DNA from: VRUE01 sp963814915
GTDB lineage: Bacteria; Actinomycetota; Thermoleophilia; Solirubrobacterales; 70-9
DNA: 64,000 bases
Direction of reading: 5' to 3'
NCBI GenBank assembly: GCA_963814915.1
Contig: CAWFEI010000010.1
Coordinates: 62,001-126,000 of the forward strand
Below the pieces are notes generated by a model. That model was given only the letters and a program-made list of their open reading frames with translations, did not search any database and had not been told where the DNA came from. This document shows, piece by piece, positions 28,924 to 37,132 of the stretch. The position numbers were made by a program, and so were the translations under genes. Each line of letters starts with the position of its first letter. The stretch's first letter is position 1.

Positions 28924-30204
28924 ATGATCGGTAGGTACACCCGCAAGGAGATCGGCGAAGTCTGGTCCCAGCAGCGCAAGCTGGAGTGCTGGCTGGAGGT
29001 CGAGCTGGCCGCGACCGAGGCCTGGGCCGAGGAGGGCACGGTGCCCGCCGCGGCCGCCGCGGCGGCGCGGGACAAGGCGGCCTTCACGGTCGAGGCGGTC
29101 AACGAGCGCGAGAAGACGACCGACCACGACGTCGCCGCCTTCGTCGACGTCGTCGCCGCCTCGGTCGGCGAGCACGGACGCTGGATCCACTACGGCCTCA
29201 CCTCCTCCGACGTGCTCGACACGGCGCTGGCGCTGCAGCTGCGCCAGGCGGGCGAGGTCGTGATCGACTCGGCGCGCGCCTACCGCGACGCGCTGATCGA
29301 GCGGGCGCTGGAGCAGCGCGACACGCTCTGCGTCGGGCGCACCCACGGCGTCCACGCCGAGCCGACCAGCTTCGGCCTGCGCCTGGCCGGCTTCGCTTTC
29401 GAGGCCGACCGCAACCTCACCCGGCTCGAGGAGGCCTTCGCGCAGCTGCGCTACGGCAAGCTCTCCGGCGCGGTCGGGACCTACGCCTCGGTGCCGCCGG
29501 CCGTCGAGGCGCGGGTGATGGAGCGGCTCGGGCTGCGGCGCGAGGACGTCGCCACCCAGGTCGTGCCGCGCGACCGCCACGCCGAGCTGACCTCGCGGAT
29601 CGCGATCGCCGGGGCCGGCCTGGAGCGCTTCGCGACAGAGGTCCGCAACCTGCAGCGGACCGAGGTCCGCGAGGTGGAGGAGCCGTTCGGGGCCGGCCAG
29701 AAGGGCTCCTCGGCGATGCCGCACAAGCGCAATCCGATCCGCACCGAGCGGATCACCGGCCTGGCCCGCGTGCTGCGCGGCTACGCGCAGACCGGGCTGG
29801 AGAACGTCGCCCTCTGGCACGAGCGCGACATCTCCCACTCCGGCGCCGAGCGGGTGATCCTGCCCGACGCGACGATCGGGCTCGACTACATGCAGGGCCT
29901 CGCCGCCGGAGTCGCCGCGGAGATGACGATCCGCGCCGAGCGGATGAAGCAGAACCTCGAGCTGACCCACGGCGCCCTGTTCAGCCAGCGTGCCCTGACC
30001 GCGCTGGTCGAGTCCGGCCTCAGCCGCGACGACGCCTACCGCGTCGTCCAGGAGAACGCCCAGCGCGCCTGGGACAGCGGCACCCACTTCCGCGATCTGC
30101 TCGGAGACGCCGCTCCCGACCTCGACCTCGACGCGGTCTTCGACTACGACGCCTACCTCGGCCACGTCCCGGCGATCTTCGAGCGGCTCGAAGCACTGCG
30201 CTAG
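28924..30204 (+). CDS. purB: adenylosuccinate lyase
   Basis: PurB cleaves SAICAR to AICAR and adenylosuccinate to AMP. The 426-residue protein shows the fumarase/aspartase superfamily pattern: YTRKEIGEVWSQQRKLECWL at the N-terminus, TSSDVLDTALALQL (near 98), RTHGVHAEPTSFGL (near 140) and the signature GSSAMPHKRNPIRTERI (near 260) with the catalytic Ser loop. Start ATG 28924, 25 bp after purE; likely cotranscribed. Nothing unusual. Confidence 0.96.
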   Translation: MIGRYTRKEIGEVWSQQRKLECWLEVELAATEAWAEEGTVPAAAAAAARDKAAFTVEAVNEREKTTDHDVAAFVDVVAASVGEHGRWIHYGLTSSDVLDTALALQLRQAGEVVIDSARAYRDALIERALEQRDTLCVGRTHGVHAEPTSFGLRLAGFAFEADRNLTRLEEAFAQLRYGKLSGAVGTYASVPPAVEARVMERLGLRREDVATQVVPRDRHAELTSRIAIAGAGLERFATEVRNLQRTEVREVEEPFGAGQKGSSAMPHKRNPIRTERITGLARVLRGYAQTGLENVALWHERDISHSGAERVILPDATIGLDYMQGLAAGVAAEMTIRAERMKQNLELTHGALFSQRALTALVESGLSRDDAYRVVQENAQRAWDSGTHFRDLLGDAAPDLDLDAVFDYDAYLGHVPAIFERLEALR

Positions 30205-30214
30205 GGTCGCGGCG

Positions 30215-30502
30215 ATGATCCTCTACACCTGCGCGCAGAAGAAGCGGGGCCCGGCGGCGGCCCACCCCTGCGCCAAGGCCGGCAAGGCGCTTGACGCGGC
30301 GGGCTACGAGTACGAGCTGCGCACCGTCGGCGGCTACCGGCTGGCGCCCTGGACCTGGGGCAGCCGCGAGCAGGAGCGGGCCGAGATCCGTGAGCTGAGC
30401 GGTACCAACGAGGTGCCGATCCTGGTCCTCGACGGCGGCGAGGTGGTTTCGGGGTCGAGCACGATCGCCCGCTGGGCGCAAGAACACCCAGCGGCGCGGT
30501 AG
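30215..30502 (+). CDS. glutaredoxin/GST N-terminal-like protein
   Basis: A 95-residue single thioredoxin-fold domain. The N-terminal strand MILYTCAQ is followed by a loop with two cysteines far apart (TCAQKKRGPAAAHPC), which replaces the CxxC of glutaredoxins. NEVPILVLDGGEVVSGSSTI carries the cis-proline (VP) and the SSTI motif that binds glutathione or a similar thiol in GST-type N-domains. It is small and probably cytosolic. The gene starts ten bases after purB and ends eight bases before the convergent P450 stop. Substrate unknown. Confidence 0.75.
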   Translation: MILYTCAQKKRGPAAAHPCAKAGKALDAAGYEYELRTVGGYRLAPWTWGSREQERAEIRELSGTNEVPILVLDGGEVVSGSSTIARWAQEHPAAR

Positions 30503-30510
30503 CAGCCGGG

Positions 30511-31848
30511 TTAGGCGGCGGTCAGCTCGGGCTCGCGTGCCGGCTGGCGTGCGGTGACGACCACGGGGGTGCCGTCTTTCGGCGAGAGGGTGATGTTGCG
30601 GCGGCCGATCTTCTCCGGGCGCGGGTCCGCCTTGTGCAGGTCGCAGCGGCTGATCACCTCGCGCAGGACGATGCGCATCTCGAACTCGGCGAAGGCGGCG
30701 CCGAGGCAGCGGCGGATGCCGCCGCCGAAGGGGATCCAGGCGTAGGTGTCCGGCGCTTCCTCGAGGAAGCGCTCGGGGCGGAAGGCGAAGGGCTCCGGGT
30801 AGGACTCGGCGCGGGTGTGGGCGAGCCAGATGGCCGGGGTGACATCGGTGCCCGCCGGCAGGCTGATGCCGCCGGCCTCGAGGTCGGCGTTGAGGCGCCG
30901 GCCGGCCAGCGGCACGACCGGCCGCAGGCGCAGCGACTCGCTGATCGTCGCTCGCAGGTACTCGTCCTCGCCCGCCTCCAGCGTTTCGCGCAGGCGCAGC
31001 AGCTCACGCGGGTGGCGCAGCAGCAGGTCGAAGGTCCAGGCGAGCGCGGTCGCCGTCGTCTCGTGGCCGGCCAGCAGCAGCGTCATCAGCTGGTCGCGCA
31101 GGTCGCTGTCGCCCATCGGCTCGCCGTCCTCGAAGCGGGCCTGCATCATCAGCGAGAGCATGTCGTCGCGCTCGTCGAAGTCGCCGCCGGCCCGGCGCTC
31201 GGCGATCTCGGCGTAGAGCAGCTCGTCGACCGCCTTCAGCTGGCCCTCGAATTTGGCCCACGGCCCTCGGCCGCCGAAGCGTCGCGAGGCGAGGCCGATC
31301 AGCTGGGCCAGCGGTGAGGCGGTCTCCTCCAGCACCTTGGTCAGGACGACGCGCAGCTGCTCGAGCCGCGGCCCCTCGGAGACGCCGAAGACGACGCGCA
31401 GGATCACCTCCAGCGTCATCGCCTGCATCTGCGGGTGGATCGCGAACTGCTCGCCGAGCGGCCAGGAGTCGATCTCCGCGTCGACGATCTCGTTGACGAT
31501 CGGCTCGTAGGAGCGCATCCGCTCGCCGTGGAAGGCGGGCAGCATCAGCTTGCGGTGGGCGAGGTGGTCGGAGCCCTCGATGACCAGCACGGATTTCGGC
31601 CCGACGACCGGGGTGAGGACGATCTCCCTCCCGGGCGGCAGCCCGTGCGAGCGGTCCATGTAGAGGGCCTTGATCGCGGCCGGGTCGGAGATCATCACCA
31701 TCGGCCGCTCGAAGCCCGCGAATTTGACGCTGAAGGCGTCGCCGTACCGCTCGCGGCACTCCTGCATGAACGGCAGCGGCCGGAACGACCACCTCAGCGT
31801 CTGCACAAACGGCGACGACGTCGGTTCGGGAGGAAGCATCGGCTGCAT
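30511..31848 (-). CDS. cytochrome P450
   Basis: A 445-residue soluble haem monooxygenase. The I-helix oxygen-activation motif AGHETT is near residue 255, the ExxR pair in SESLRLRP near 295, and the haem-binding loop FGGGIRRCLGAAFAEFE near 385 with the cysteine thiolate. The PERF-type region reads FRPERFLEE. The start is ATG 31848 or 31839 (MQPMLPPEPTSSP); the frame is open further up, but that part lies inside a foldback element. The sequence resembles the CYP110/CYP102-like microsomal-type branch common in actinobacteria. It needs separate redox partners. Substrate unknown. It interrupts the purine cluster on the opposite strand. Confidence 0.92.
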   Translation of the reverse strand: MQPMLPPEPTSSPFVQTLRWSFRPLPFMQECRERYGDAFSVKFAGFERPMVMISDPAAIKALYMDRSHGLPPGREIVLTPVVGPKSVLVIEGSDHLAHRKLMLPAFHGERMRSYEPIVNEIVDAEIDSWPLGEQFAIHPQMQAMTLEVILRVVFGVSEGPRLEQLRVVLTKVLEETASPLAQLIGLASRRFGGRGPWAKFEGQLKAVDELLYAEIAERRAGGDFDERDDMLSLMMQARFEDGEPMGDSDLRDQLMTLLLAGHETTATALAWTFDLLLRHPRELLRLRETLEAGEDEYLRATISESLRLRPVVPLAGRRLNADLEAGGISLPAGTDVTPAIWLAHTRAESYPEPFAFRPERFLEEAPDTYAWIPFGGGIRRCLGAAFAEFEMRIVLREVISRCDLHKADPRPEKIGRRNITLSPKDGTPVVVTARQPAREPELTAA

Positions 31849-31851
31849 GGT

Positions 31852-31973
31852 AGAGGTGTCGGGGTGTCCCTCCAGCGCAGCGGCGTCCGTTTTTCGCCCC
31901 AGCAGCAATCTCGGACGGCCGCAAAATCCGAGGCGAAAAACCCAGCAAGCAGGAGGGACACCCCGACGCCTCT
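31852..31973. repeat. 122-bp foldback element between the P450 and purC
   Basis: The terminal arms at 31852-31873 and 31952-31973 are 22-bp inverted repeats with one mismatch (core GTCGGGGTGTCCCTCC). Inside, GTTTTTCGCC pairs with GGCGAAAAAC over 10 bp, and within that CTCGGA pairs with TCCGAG. The whole element can fold into one long interrupted hairpin. It fills the divergent promoter region of the P450 and purC, leaving only 20 bp before purC. Confidence 0.75.
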
Positions 31974-31994
31974 CCGCCAGCTAGCATCGGCTTA

Positions 31995-32843
31995 ATGACC
32001 GCCGTCGCCGACCTCAAGCTCCATTCCTCGGGCAAGGTGCGTGAGATCTACGAGTGGGAGGACGACCTGCTGATGGTCGCCTCGGACCGGATCTCGATCT
32101 ACGACGTGGTGATGCCGACGCCGGTCACCGACAAGGGCAAGGTGCTCAACCGGATCTCCGAATTCTGGTTCGAGCTGACCGGCGACATCGTCCCCAACCA
32201 CTTCCTCTCCGCCGACGTTCCCGAAGAGGTCGCCGAACGGGCGATGCGGGTGCGGCGGCTGGAGATGTACCCGGTCGAGTGCGTCGTGCGCGGCTACCTC
32301 TCCGGCTCCGGCTGGAAGGAATACAAGGCCGACGGCGCGGTCTGCGGAATCGAGCTGCCGCCCAACCTGCTCGAGTCCGACAAGCTGCCCGAGCCGATCT
32401 TCACCCCGGCGACCAAGGCCGAGGTCGGCGACCACGACGAGAACGTCGACTTCGAGCGCGCCGCGGAGATCGTCGGCGACCGGGCGCTGATGGAGGAGCT
32501 GCGCCGGATCTCGATCGACGTCTACAAGCGCGGCGCCGAGCACGCGGCCGAGCGCGGCATCGTGCTCGCCGACACCAAGTTCGAGTTCGGCCGCCACGCC
32601 GGCGCCGAGATCGTGCTCGGCGACGAGGTGCTCACTCCCGACTCCTCGCGCTTCTGGCCGGCCGACCGCTACGAGCCGGGCAAGACGCAGCCCTCATTCG
32701 ACAAGCAGTACGTACGCGACTGGGCGACGCATAGCGGCTGGGACAAGAAGCCGCCGGCGCCGGAGCTGCCCGCCGACGTGATCGAGCAGACGCGGGCCAA
32801 GTACGTCGAAGCCTACGAGCGGATCACGGAGCGCAGCTTCTAG
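31995..32843 (+). CDS. purC: SAICAR synthetase
   Basis: PurC couples CAIR and aspartate with ATP. The 282-residue protein has the N-terminal KVREIYEWEDDLLMVASDRI (near 13), the signature ECVVRGYLSGSGWKEY (near 95), ADTKFEFGR (near 192) and the C-terminal DEVLTPDSSRFWPADRY (near 212). Length fits the longer actinobacterial/eukaryotic-like form. It begins a compact plus-strand run purC-purS-purQ. The upstream region is a large foldback element, so any regulation would act through or beside it. Confidence 0.96.
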   Translation: MTAVADLKLHSSGKVREIYEWEDDLLMVASDRISIYDVVMPTPVTDKGKVLNRISEFWFELTGDIVPNHFLSADVPEEVAERAMRVRRLEMYPVECVVRGYLSGSGWKEYKADGAVCGIELPPNLLESDKLPEPIFTPATKAEVGDHDENVDFERAAEIVGDRALMEELRRISIDVYKRGAEHAAERGIVLADTKFEFGRHAGAEIVLGDEVLTPDSSRFWPADRYEPGKTQPSFDKQYVRDWATHSGWDKKPPAPELPADVIEQTRAKYVEAYERITERSF

Positions 32844-33067
32844 TGGCGAGAGCCCGGGTCCTGATCCGACCGAAGGAGGGGATCCTCGACCCACAGGGCA
32901 AGGCGGTCGAGCGGGCGCTGCCGGCGCTCGGCTTCGAGGGTGTGGACCACGTGCGGGTCGGGCGGATGGTCGAGCTGGAGGCCGACGACCCGGCGCAGCT
33001 GCCGGAGCTCTGCGAGAAGCTGCTCGCCAACCCGCTGATCGAGGACTTCGAGATAGAAGAGATATGA
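32843..33067 (+). CDS. purS: FGAM synthase subunit PurS
   Basis: The 74-residue PurS is the small structural subunit that joins PurQ and PurL in the three-part formylglycinamidine synthase. It has the typical form: ARVLIRPKEGILDPQGKAVE at the start, VRVGRMVELE in the middle and the closing LLANPLIEDFEIEEI. The GTG start overlaps the purC stop by one base and the stop overlaps purQ by four, a sign of tight coupling. Confidence 0.95.
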   Translation: MARARVLIRPKEGILDPQGKAVERALPALGFEGVDHVRVGRMVELEADDPAQLPELCEKLLANPLIEDFEIEEI

Positions 33068-33732
33068 ACTGGGGGGTTCTGCAGTTCCCCGGCTCCTGCG
33101 ACGAGCGGGACGCTCTACACGCCTGCGAGCTGGCGGGCGGCGAGGCGCGACTGGTCTGGCATGAGGACCGCGACCTCGCCGGGATCGACGCGGTCGTCGT
33201 CCCCGGTGGCTTCTCCTACGGCGACTACCTGCGCGCCGGCGCGATCGCCCGCTTCTCCCCGGCGATGGAGGCGGTGGCCGAGTTCGCCGCGGCCGGCGGC
33301 CCGGTGCTGGGCATCTGCAACGGCTTTCAGGTGTTGTGCGAGACCGGCCTGCTCCCCGGCGCGCTGCTGCTCAACGACAACCTGCGCTTCGTCTGCCGCC
33401 AGGTCGAGTTGATCGCAGCATTTTCGGGCCCAGGGGCCCGACAAAGCTTCGATCGATCGGCGGCCACCCTGTCGATCCCCGCCAAGCACGGGGAAGGGCG
33501 CTACTGGGCGCCGGCGGAGCTGCTCGATGCACTGGAGGCAAACGGGCAGGTCGCCTTCCGCTACGCGCCGGGGCAGAACCCGAACGGCTCGCTGCGCGAC
33601 ATCGCCGGCGTGCGCAACGAGGCCGGCAACGTGCTCGGCCTGATGCCGCACCCCGAGCACGCGGTCGACGCGATGACCGGCTCCACCGACGGCTTGCGCG
33701 TCTTCGAGTTCGTTGCGGGAGCCCTCGCATGA
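33064..33732 (+). CDS. purQ: FGAM synthase glutaminase subunit PurQ
   Basis: PurQ hydrolyses glutamine and passes ammonia to PurL. The 222-residue protein has the class I glutaminase triad: LGICNGFQVLCE with the nucleophile Cys near 88, and LMPHPEHAVD with His and Glu near 200. FSYGDYLRAGAIA near 50 is typical. Residues about 116-131 (LIAAFSGPGARQSFDR) are encoded by a palindrome and replace the usual VEN-x-x-TPFT stretch, with nearly unchanged length. The downstream IPAKHGEGRYWAP is normal. A stable hairpin follows before purL. Confidence 0.94.
   Translation: MNWGVLQFPGSCDERDALHACELAGGEARLVWHEDRDLAGIDAVVVPGGFSYGDYLRAGAIARFSPAMEAVAEFAAAGGPVLGICNGFQVLCETGLLPGALLLNDNLRFVCRQVELIAAFSGPGARQSFDRSAATLSIPAKHGEGRYWAPAELLDALEANGQVAFRYAPGQNPNGSLRDIAGVRNEAGNVLGLMPHPEHAVDAMTGSTDGLRVFEFVAGALA
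33411..33454. repeat. 44-bp palindrome inside purQ
   Basis: Outer arms GATCG/CGATC; inner stem TTTTCGGGCC against GGCCCGACAAA (one bulged C) around CAGG. The arrangement of outer stem, internal loop and GC-rich inner stem ending in GACAAA mirrors the 43-bp element, and the minus strand of copy A shares GCATT..TCGGGC..CAG and CCGACAAA with it. It may be a diverged member. It is read through in the purQ frame. Confidence 0.55.
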
Positions 33733-33756
33733 CCCCCGCCGCCCCCGGACGCGGGA

Positions 33757-33794
33757 GCCGGGGCATGTCCATATCTGATTCTTCATGCCCCGGC
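33757..33794. repeat. 38-nt hairpin between purQ and purL
   Basis: Perfect 11-bp arms GCCGGGGCATG and CATGCCCCGGC around a 16-nt AT-rich loop. There is no T-run, so it is not a classical terminator. It lies 25-62 bp after the purQ stop and just before the purL ribosome site, where it could stabilise the upstream message or reduce purL expression. Confidence 0.6.
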
Positions 33795-33817
33795 GAGAGC
33801 AGAGGAGGCGGCGGTTG

Positions 33818-36013
33818 ATGTCCTCCCCGCATAGGGAGTTGGGGCTTACCGACTCCGAGTTCGAGCTGATCCAGGCGAAGCTCGGGCGCGAGCCGAACGG
33901 GGTCGAGCTGGCGATGTTCAGCCTGCTCTGGTCCGAGCACTGCGCCTACAAGCACTCGCGCAAGCTGCTGCGCCGCCTGCCGACCGAGGGCGAGCGCGTG
34001 GTGATGGGGCCGGGCGAGAACGCCGGCGCCGTCGACGTCGGCGGCGGCTACGCGATCGCCTTCAAGGTCGAGTCGCACAACCACCCGAGCGCGGTCGAGC
34101 CCTTCCAGGGCGCGGCCACCGGGGTCGGCGGAATCCTTCGCGACGTCTTCGCGCTCGGCGCGCGGCCGATCGCGATCCTCGACTCGCTGCGCTTCGGCGA
34201 GCTCGACTCGGCCCGCTCGCGCCACCTGCTCGACGGCGCGGTGCGCGGCATCGGCCACTACGGCAACTCGATCGGCGTGCCCAACGTCGGCGGCGAGATC
34301 TACTTCGAGGCGCCCTACGAGCACAACTGCCTGGTCAACGCGATGTGCGTGGGCATCGCCCGGCAGGAGGACATGGTGCGCGCGGCGGCGGCCGGGGTCG
34401 GCAACGCCGTCGTGCTGATGGGGGCTTCGACCGGGCGCGACGGGATCGGCGGCGCCTCGGTGCTCGCCTCGGCCGAGCTCGGAGAGGGCGACGAGGCGAA
34501 GCGGCCGACGGTGCAGATCGGCGACCCCTTCGAGGAGTCCAAGGTGCTCGAGTGCTGCCTGGAGCTGCTCGGCAAGGGGCTGCTCGTCTCCCTGCAGGAC
34601 CTCGGCGCCGCCGGGCTCACCTCCTCGGCCAGCGAGATGGCCTCGGCCGGCGAGGTCGGGATCGAGATCGACGTCGCGCGGGTGCCGCTGCGCGAGACCG
34701 ACATGGAGCCCTTCGAGATCATGGTCTCCGAGTCCCAGGAGCGGATGCTGGCCGTGGTCGAGCCGAGCCGGGTCGACGAGGTGATCGCCGTCTGCGAGAA
34801 ATGGGAGACCGGCGCGGCCGAGATCGGCAGGGTCACCGACGACGGGTTGGTGCGGGTGCTGCACGGCGAGGAGGTCGCCGGCGAGATGCCGGTTGGGGCG
34901 CTGGTCGACGGCTGCCCGCTCTATGACCTCGAGCCGGCCGAGCCGGAGGGCTGGATCTACGGCAACCGCGAGACGCTCGGCCCCGAGGCCACCGCCGCGG
35001 AGACGCTGCTCGCCCTGCTCGCCGCCCCCAGCGTCGCCTCGAAGCGCTGGGCCTTCGAGCAGTACGACTCGGTCGTCGGCTCGCGCACCGCGCGGCGGCC
35101 GGAGAGCGCCGACGCCGCCGTGCTGGCGATTCCCGAGGCCGACGGCGCGATCGCGATCGCGATCGACGGCAACGGCCGCCGGGTCGCCTGCGACCCCTAC
35201 GCCGGCACGGTCGAGGCCGTGCTCGAGTGCGCTCAGAACCTCGCCTGCGCCGGGGCCGAGCCGCTCGGCCTGACCAACTGCCTCAACTTCGGCAACCCCG
35301 AGAAGCCCACACCGGCCTGGCAGCTCGACCGCGCGACCCAGGCGCTGGCCGACGCCTGCGAGGCGCTCGGCGTGCCGGTCGTCGGCGGCAACGTCTCGCT
35401 CTACAACGAGGGGCCCGAAGGGCCGATCTACCCGACCCCGGTGGTCGGCATGGTCGGCGAGCTGCGCGACGCCGAACTGGCGGCGCCGAGCGCCTTCCTC
35501 GCCGAGGGCGACGCGATCGCCCTGCTCGGCCCCTTCGAACCGACCCTGGAAGGAAGCGAGCTGGCCAAGCAGCGCGGTGAGCTCGACGCCGGCCTCCCCC
35601 AGCCCGACGTCGCCGCGGTTGCCGCAGCCTGCGCCGCCGTGCGCGACGCCGTCCGCGCCGGCAAGCTCGCCTCCGCCCACGACGTCAGCGACGGCGGCCT
35701 CGCCTGCGCGCTGGCCGAGTGCGCGATCGGCGCCGGGCTCGGCTGCCGCGTCGACGTGCAGCACCTGCGCGAGCGCGGCTGCTCGCCGGAGGAGGCCCTG
35801 TTCGGCGAGGGCAGCGGCGGCTTCATTGTCAGCGGGGATCGCGGTGCGCTCGAGGCGCTCGCGGGCGACGGGGTCGCCGTCCTCTACCTGGGCAAGGTCG
35901 GGGGCACCACGATCGAGATCGCCGCCGGCGATCGCAGCCTCACCGTGCCGCTCGGCGACGCCGAGCGGGCCTGGCGCTCGCTGTCTGCGCAGGCCGAGAG
36001 TGACCGCGCCTGA
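33818..36013 (+). CDS. purL: FGAM synthase large subunit PurL
   Basis: PurL makes FGAM from FGAR, ATP and ammonia. The start ATG 33818 follows GAGGAGG by nine bases; an in-frame ATG at 33785 lies inside a hairpin and is less likely. The 731-residue protein is the short form that works with PurS and PurQ. Visible motifs: SLLWSEHCAYKHSRKLL (near 27), KVESHNHPSAVEPFQGAATGVGG (quoted part KVESHNHPSAVEPF, near 85), GEGDEAKRPTVQIGDPF (near 220), GGNVSLYNEG (near 520) and SDGGLACALAE (near 625). Regular length and order. Confidence 0.96.
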   Translation: MSSPHRELGLTDSEFELIQAKLGREPNGVELAMFSLLWSEHCAYKHSRKLLRRLPTEGERVVMGPGENAGAVDVGGGYAIAFKVESHNHPSAVEPFQGAATGVGGILRDVFALGARPIAILDSLRFGELDSARSRHLLDGAVRGIGHYGNSIGVPNVGGEIYFEAPYEHNCLVNAMCVGIARQEDMVRAAAAGVGNAVVLMGASTGRDGIGGASVLASAELGEGDEAKRPTVQIGDPFEESKVLECCLELLGKGLLVSLQDLGAAGLTSSASEMASAGEVGIEIDVARVPLRETDMEPFEIMVSESQERMLAVVEPSRVDEVIAVCEKWETGAAEIGRVTDDGLVRVLHGEEVAGEMPVGALVDGCPLYDLEPAEPEGWIYGNRETLGPEATAAETLLALLAAPSVASKRWAFEQYDSVVGSRTARRPESADAAVLAIPEADGAIAIAIDGNGRRVACDPYAGTVEAVLECAQNLACAGAEPLGLTNCLNFGNPEKPTPAWQLDRATQALADACEALGVPVVGGNVSLYNEGPEGPIYPTPVVGMVGELRDAELAAPSAFLAEGDAIALLGPFEPTLEGSELAKQRGELDAGLPQPDVAAVAAACAAVRDAVRAGKLASAHDVSDGGLACALAECAIGAGLGCRVDVQHLRERGCSPEEALFGEGSGGFIVSGDRGALEALAGDGVAVLYLGKVGGTTIEIAAGDRSLTVPLGDAERAWRSLSAQAESDRA

Positions 36014-36065
36014 GGCGCTCGACTCACCGCTCAACCCTCGCTAGGCTGGTACGCGAGGTGCTCGG

Positions 36066-37049
36066 GTGAGAAAGCCAAGCGGCGGCGCGGTACTTGCGGT
36101 CGTAATCGTGGGGGTCGGGCTGATCGCGCCCGCAAGTGCATCGGCGGGAACCGAGGTCGGCAGCGACTGCCTCGCAAACGCCAACGAGAAGAACCGGATC
36201 GCTCTGCCGTTCGCCGGCACCGACAACCCCTTCCCGCTGACCGTTCCGGCGCCCGGCGTCGTCACTCGCTGGAGGATGCAGGTGGGGCCCGGGCTGCCGA
36301 ACTACCTGCCGCAGCGCCTCGTCGTGTTCCGGCCGACGGGGCGGGCAGACGAGTTCCTCACCGCCGCCTCAAGCGAAACGGCGTTGGTGAAAGCCGGCTC
36401 GAACGAATTCCGGACCCGGATCCCGGTGCGGGCCGGTGACCGGTTCGGGCTCTCCGGGTACAACGGCACCTATCTCTGCAGGGGCGCGGACGCGGGTAGC
36501 TCAGGCCTGTCCGACGGCGAAGCCCGGGTCGGCAAGAACGGGCTCTTCAGGGTAGAAACGGGCCTGGGAACACCGGTGAGCGCGATCGTCGAGCCCGACG
36601 TCGACGGCGACGGCTTCGGCGACGAGCGCCAGGACAAGTGCCCGCAGAGCGCCGCCTACCACCGCGACGCCTGTTCGGCGGTCAGGCTGCGGGTCAGGAC
36701 GAAGGCGAGAAAACGCTCGATCCTGGTCCGGGTCAGGGCCGACATGGAGATCTCGCTGAATGTCTTCGGCCAGGTCGGTTGGGGCTTCAAGCCGAAGGGG
36801 AAGCGTGCGCCCGGTCACTCCAAGCCGACGCGGTTGATCGTCGGCCTCGGCGGCGCCACCAAACACCTCTTCCCGGGCAGGGCCGCCAGCTTCAGGTTGG
36901 CGCTGCCGCGGTCGGTGACCCGAAGGCTCGGGCGGATCGCGCCGCGGGAGTCGCTGAAAGCCGAAGTCACTGCGCGCGCCACCGACCTGGAGGGGGCACT
37001 GGCGGAGCGCCGGACGATCGTCCGGCTGAAGGGCTGGAAGCACGGCTGA
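36066..37049 (+). CDS. exported protein with calcium-loop-like linker, function unknown
   Basis: A 327-residue protein starting at GTG 36066 with a signal peptide (AVLAVVIVGVGLIAPASASA). Residues 30-170 look like an all-beta domain (TVPAPGVVTRWRMQVGPG, RIPVRAGDRFGLSGYNGTYLC). Residues 178-200 have the Asp-rich pattern DVDGDGFGDERQDKCPQSA of thrombospondin type 3 calcium loops. The C-terminal 120 residues are very basic, with repeated beta-strand-like segments. This architecture is frequent in actinobacterial surface proteins. It lies between purL and purF on the same strand but has no evident purine role. Confidence 0.7.
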   Translation: MRKPSGGAVLAVVIVGVGLIAPASASAGTEVGSDCLANANEKNRIALPFAGTDNPFPLTVPAPGVVTRWRMQVGPGLPNYLPQRLVVFRPTGRADEFLTAASSETALVKAGSNEFRTRIPVRAGDRFGLSGYNGTYLCRGADAGSSGLSDGEARVGKNGLFRVETGLGTPVSAIVEPDVDGDGFGDERQDKCPQSAAYHRDACSAVRLRVRTKARKRSILVRVRADMEISLNVFGQVGWGFKPKGKRAPGHSKPTRLIVGLGGATKHLFPGRAASFRLALPRSVTRRLGRIAPRESLKAEVTARATDLEGALAERRTIVRLKGWKHG

Positions 37050-37132
37050 CCCGGTCCTGAGCCGCTGCTACCCTGCCGGAGTAGGCAGTCTGCCTGCGCG
37101 CACGTCCTTCACCAACCCGAGGAATACGCGCT

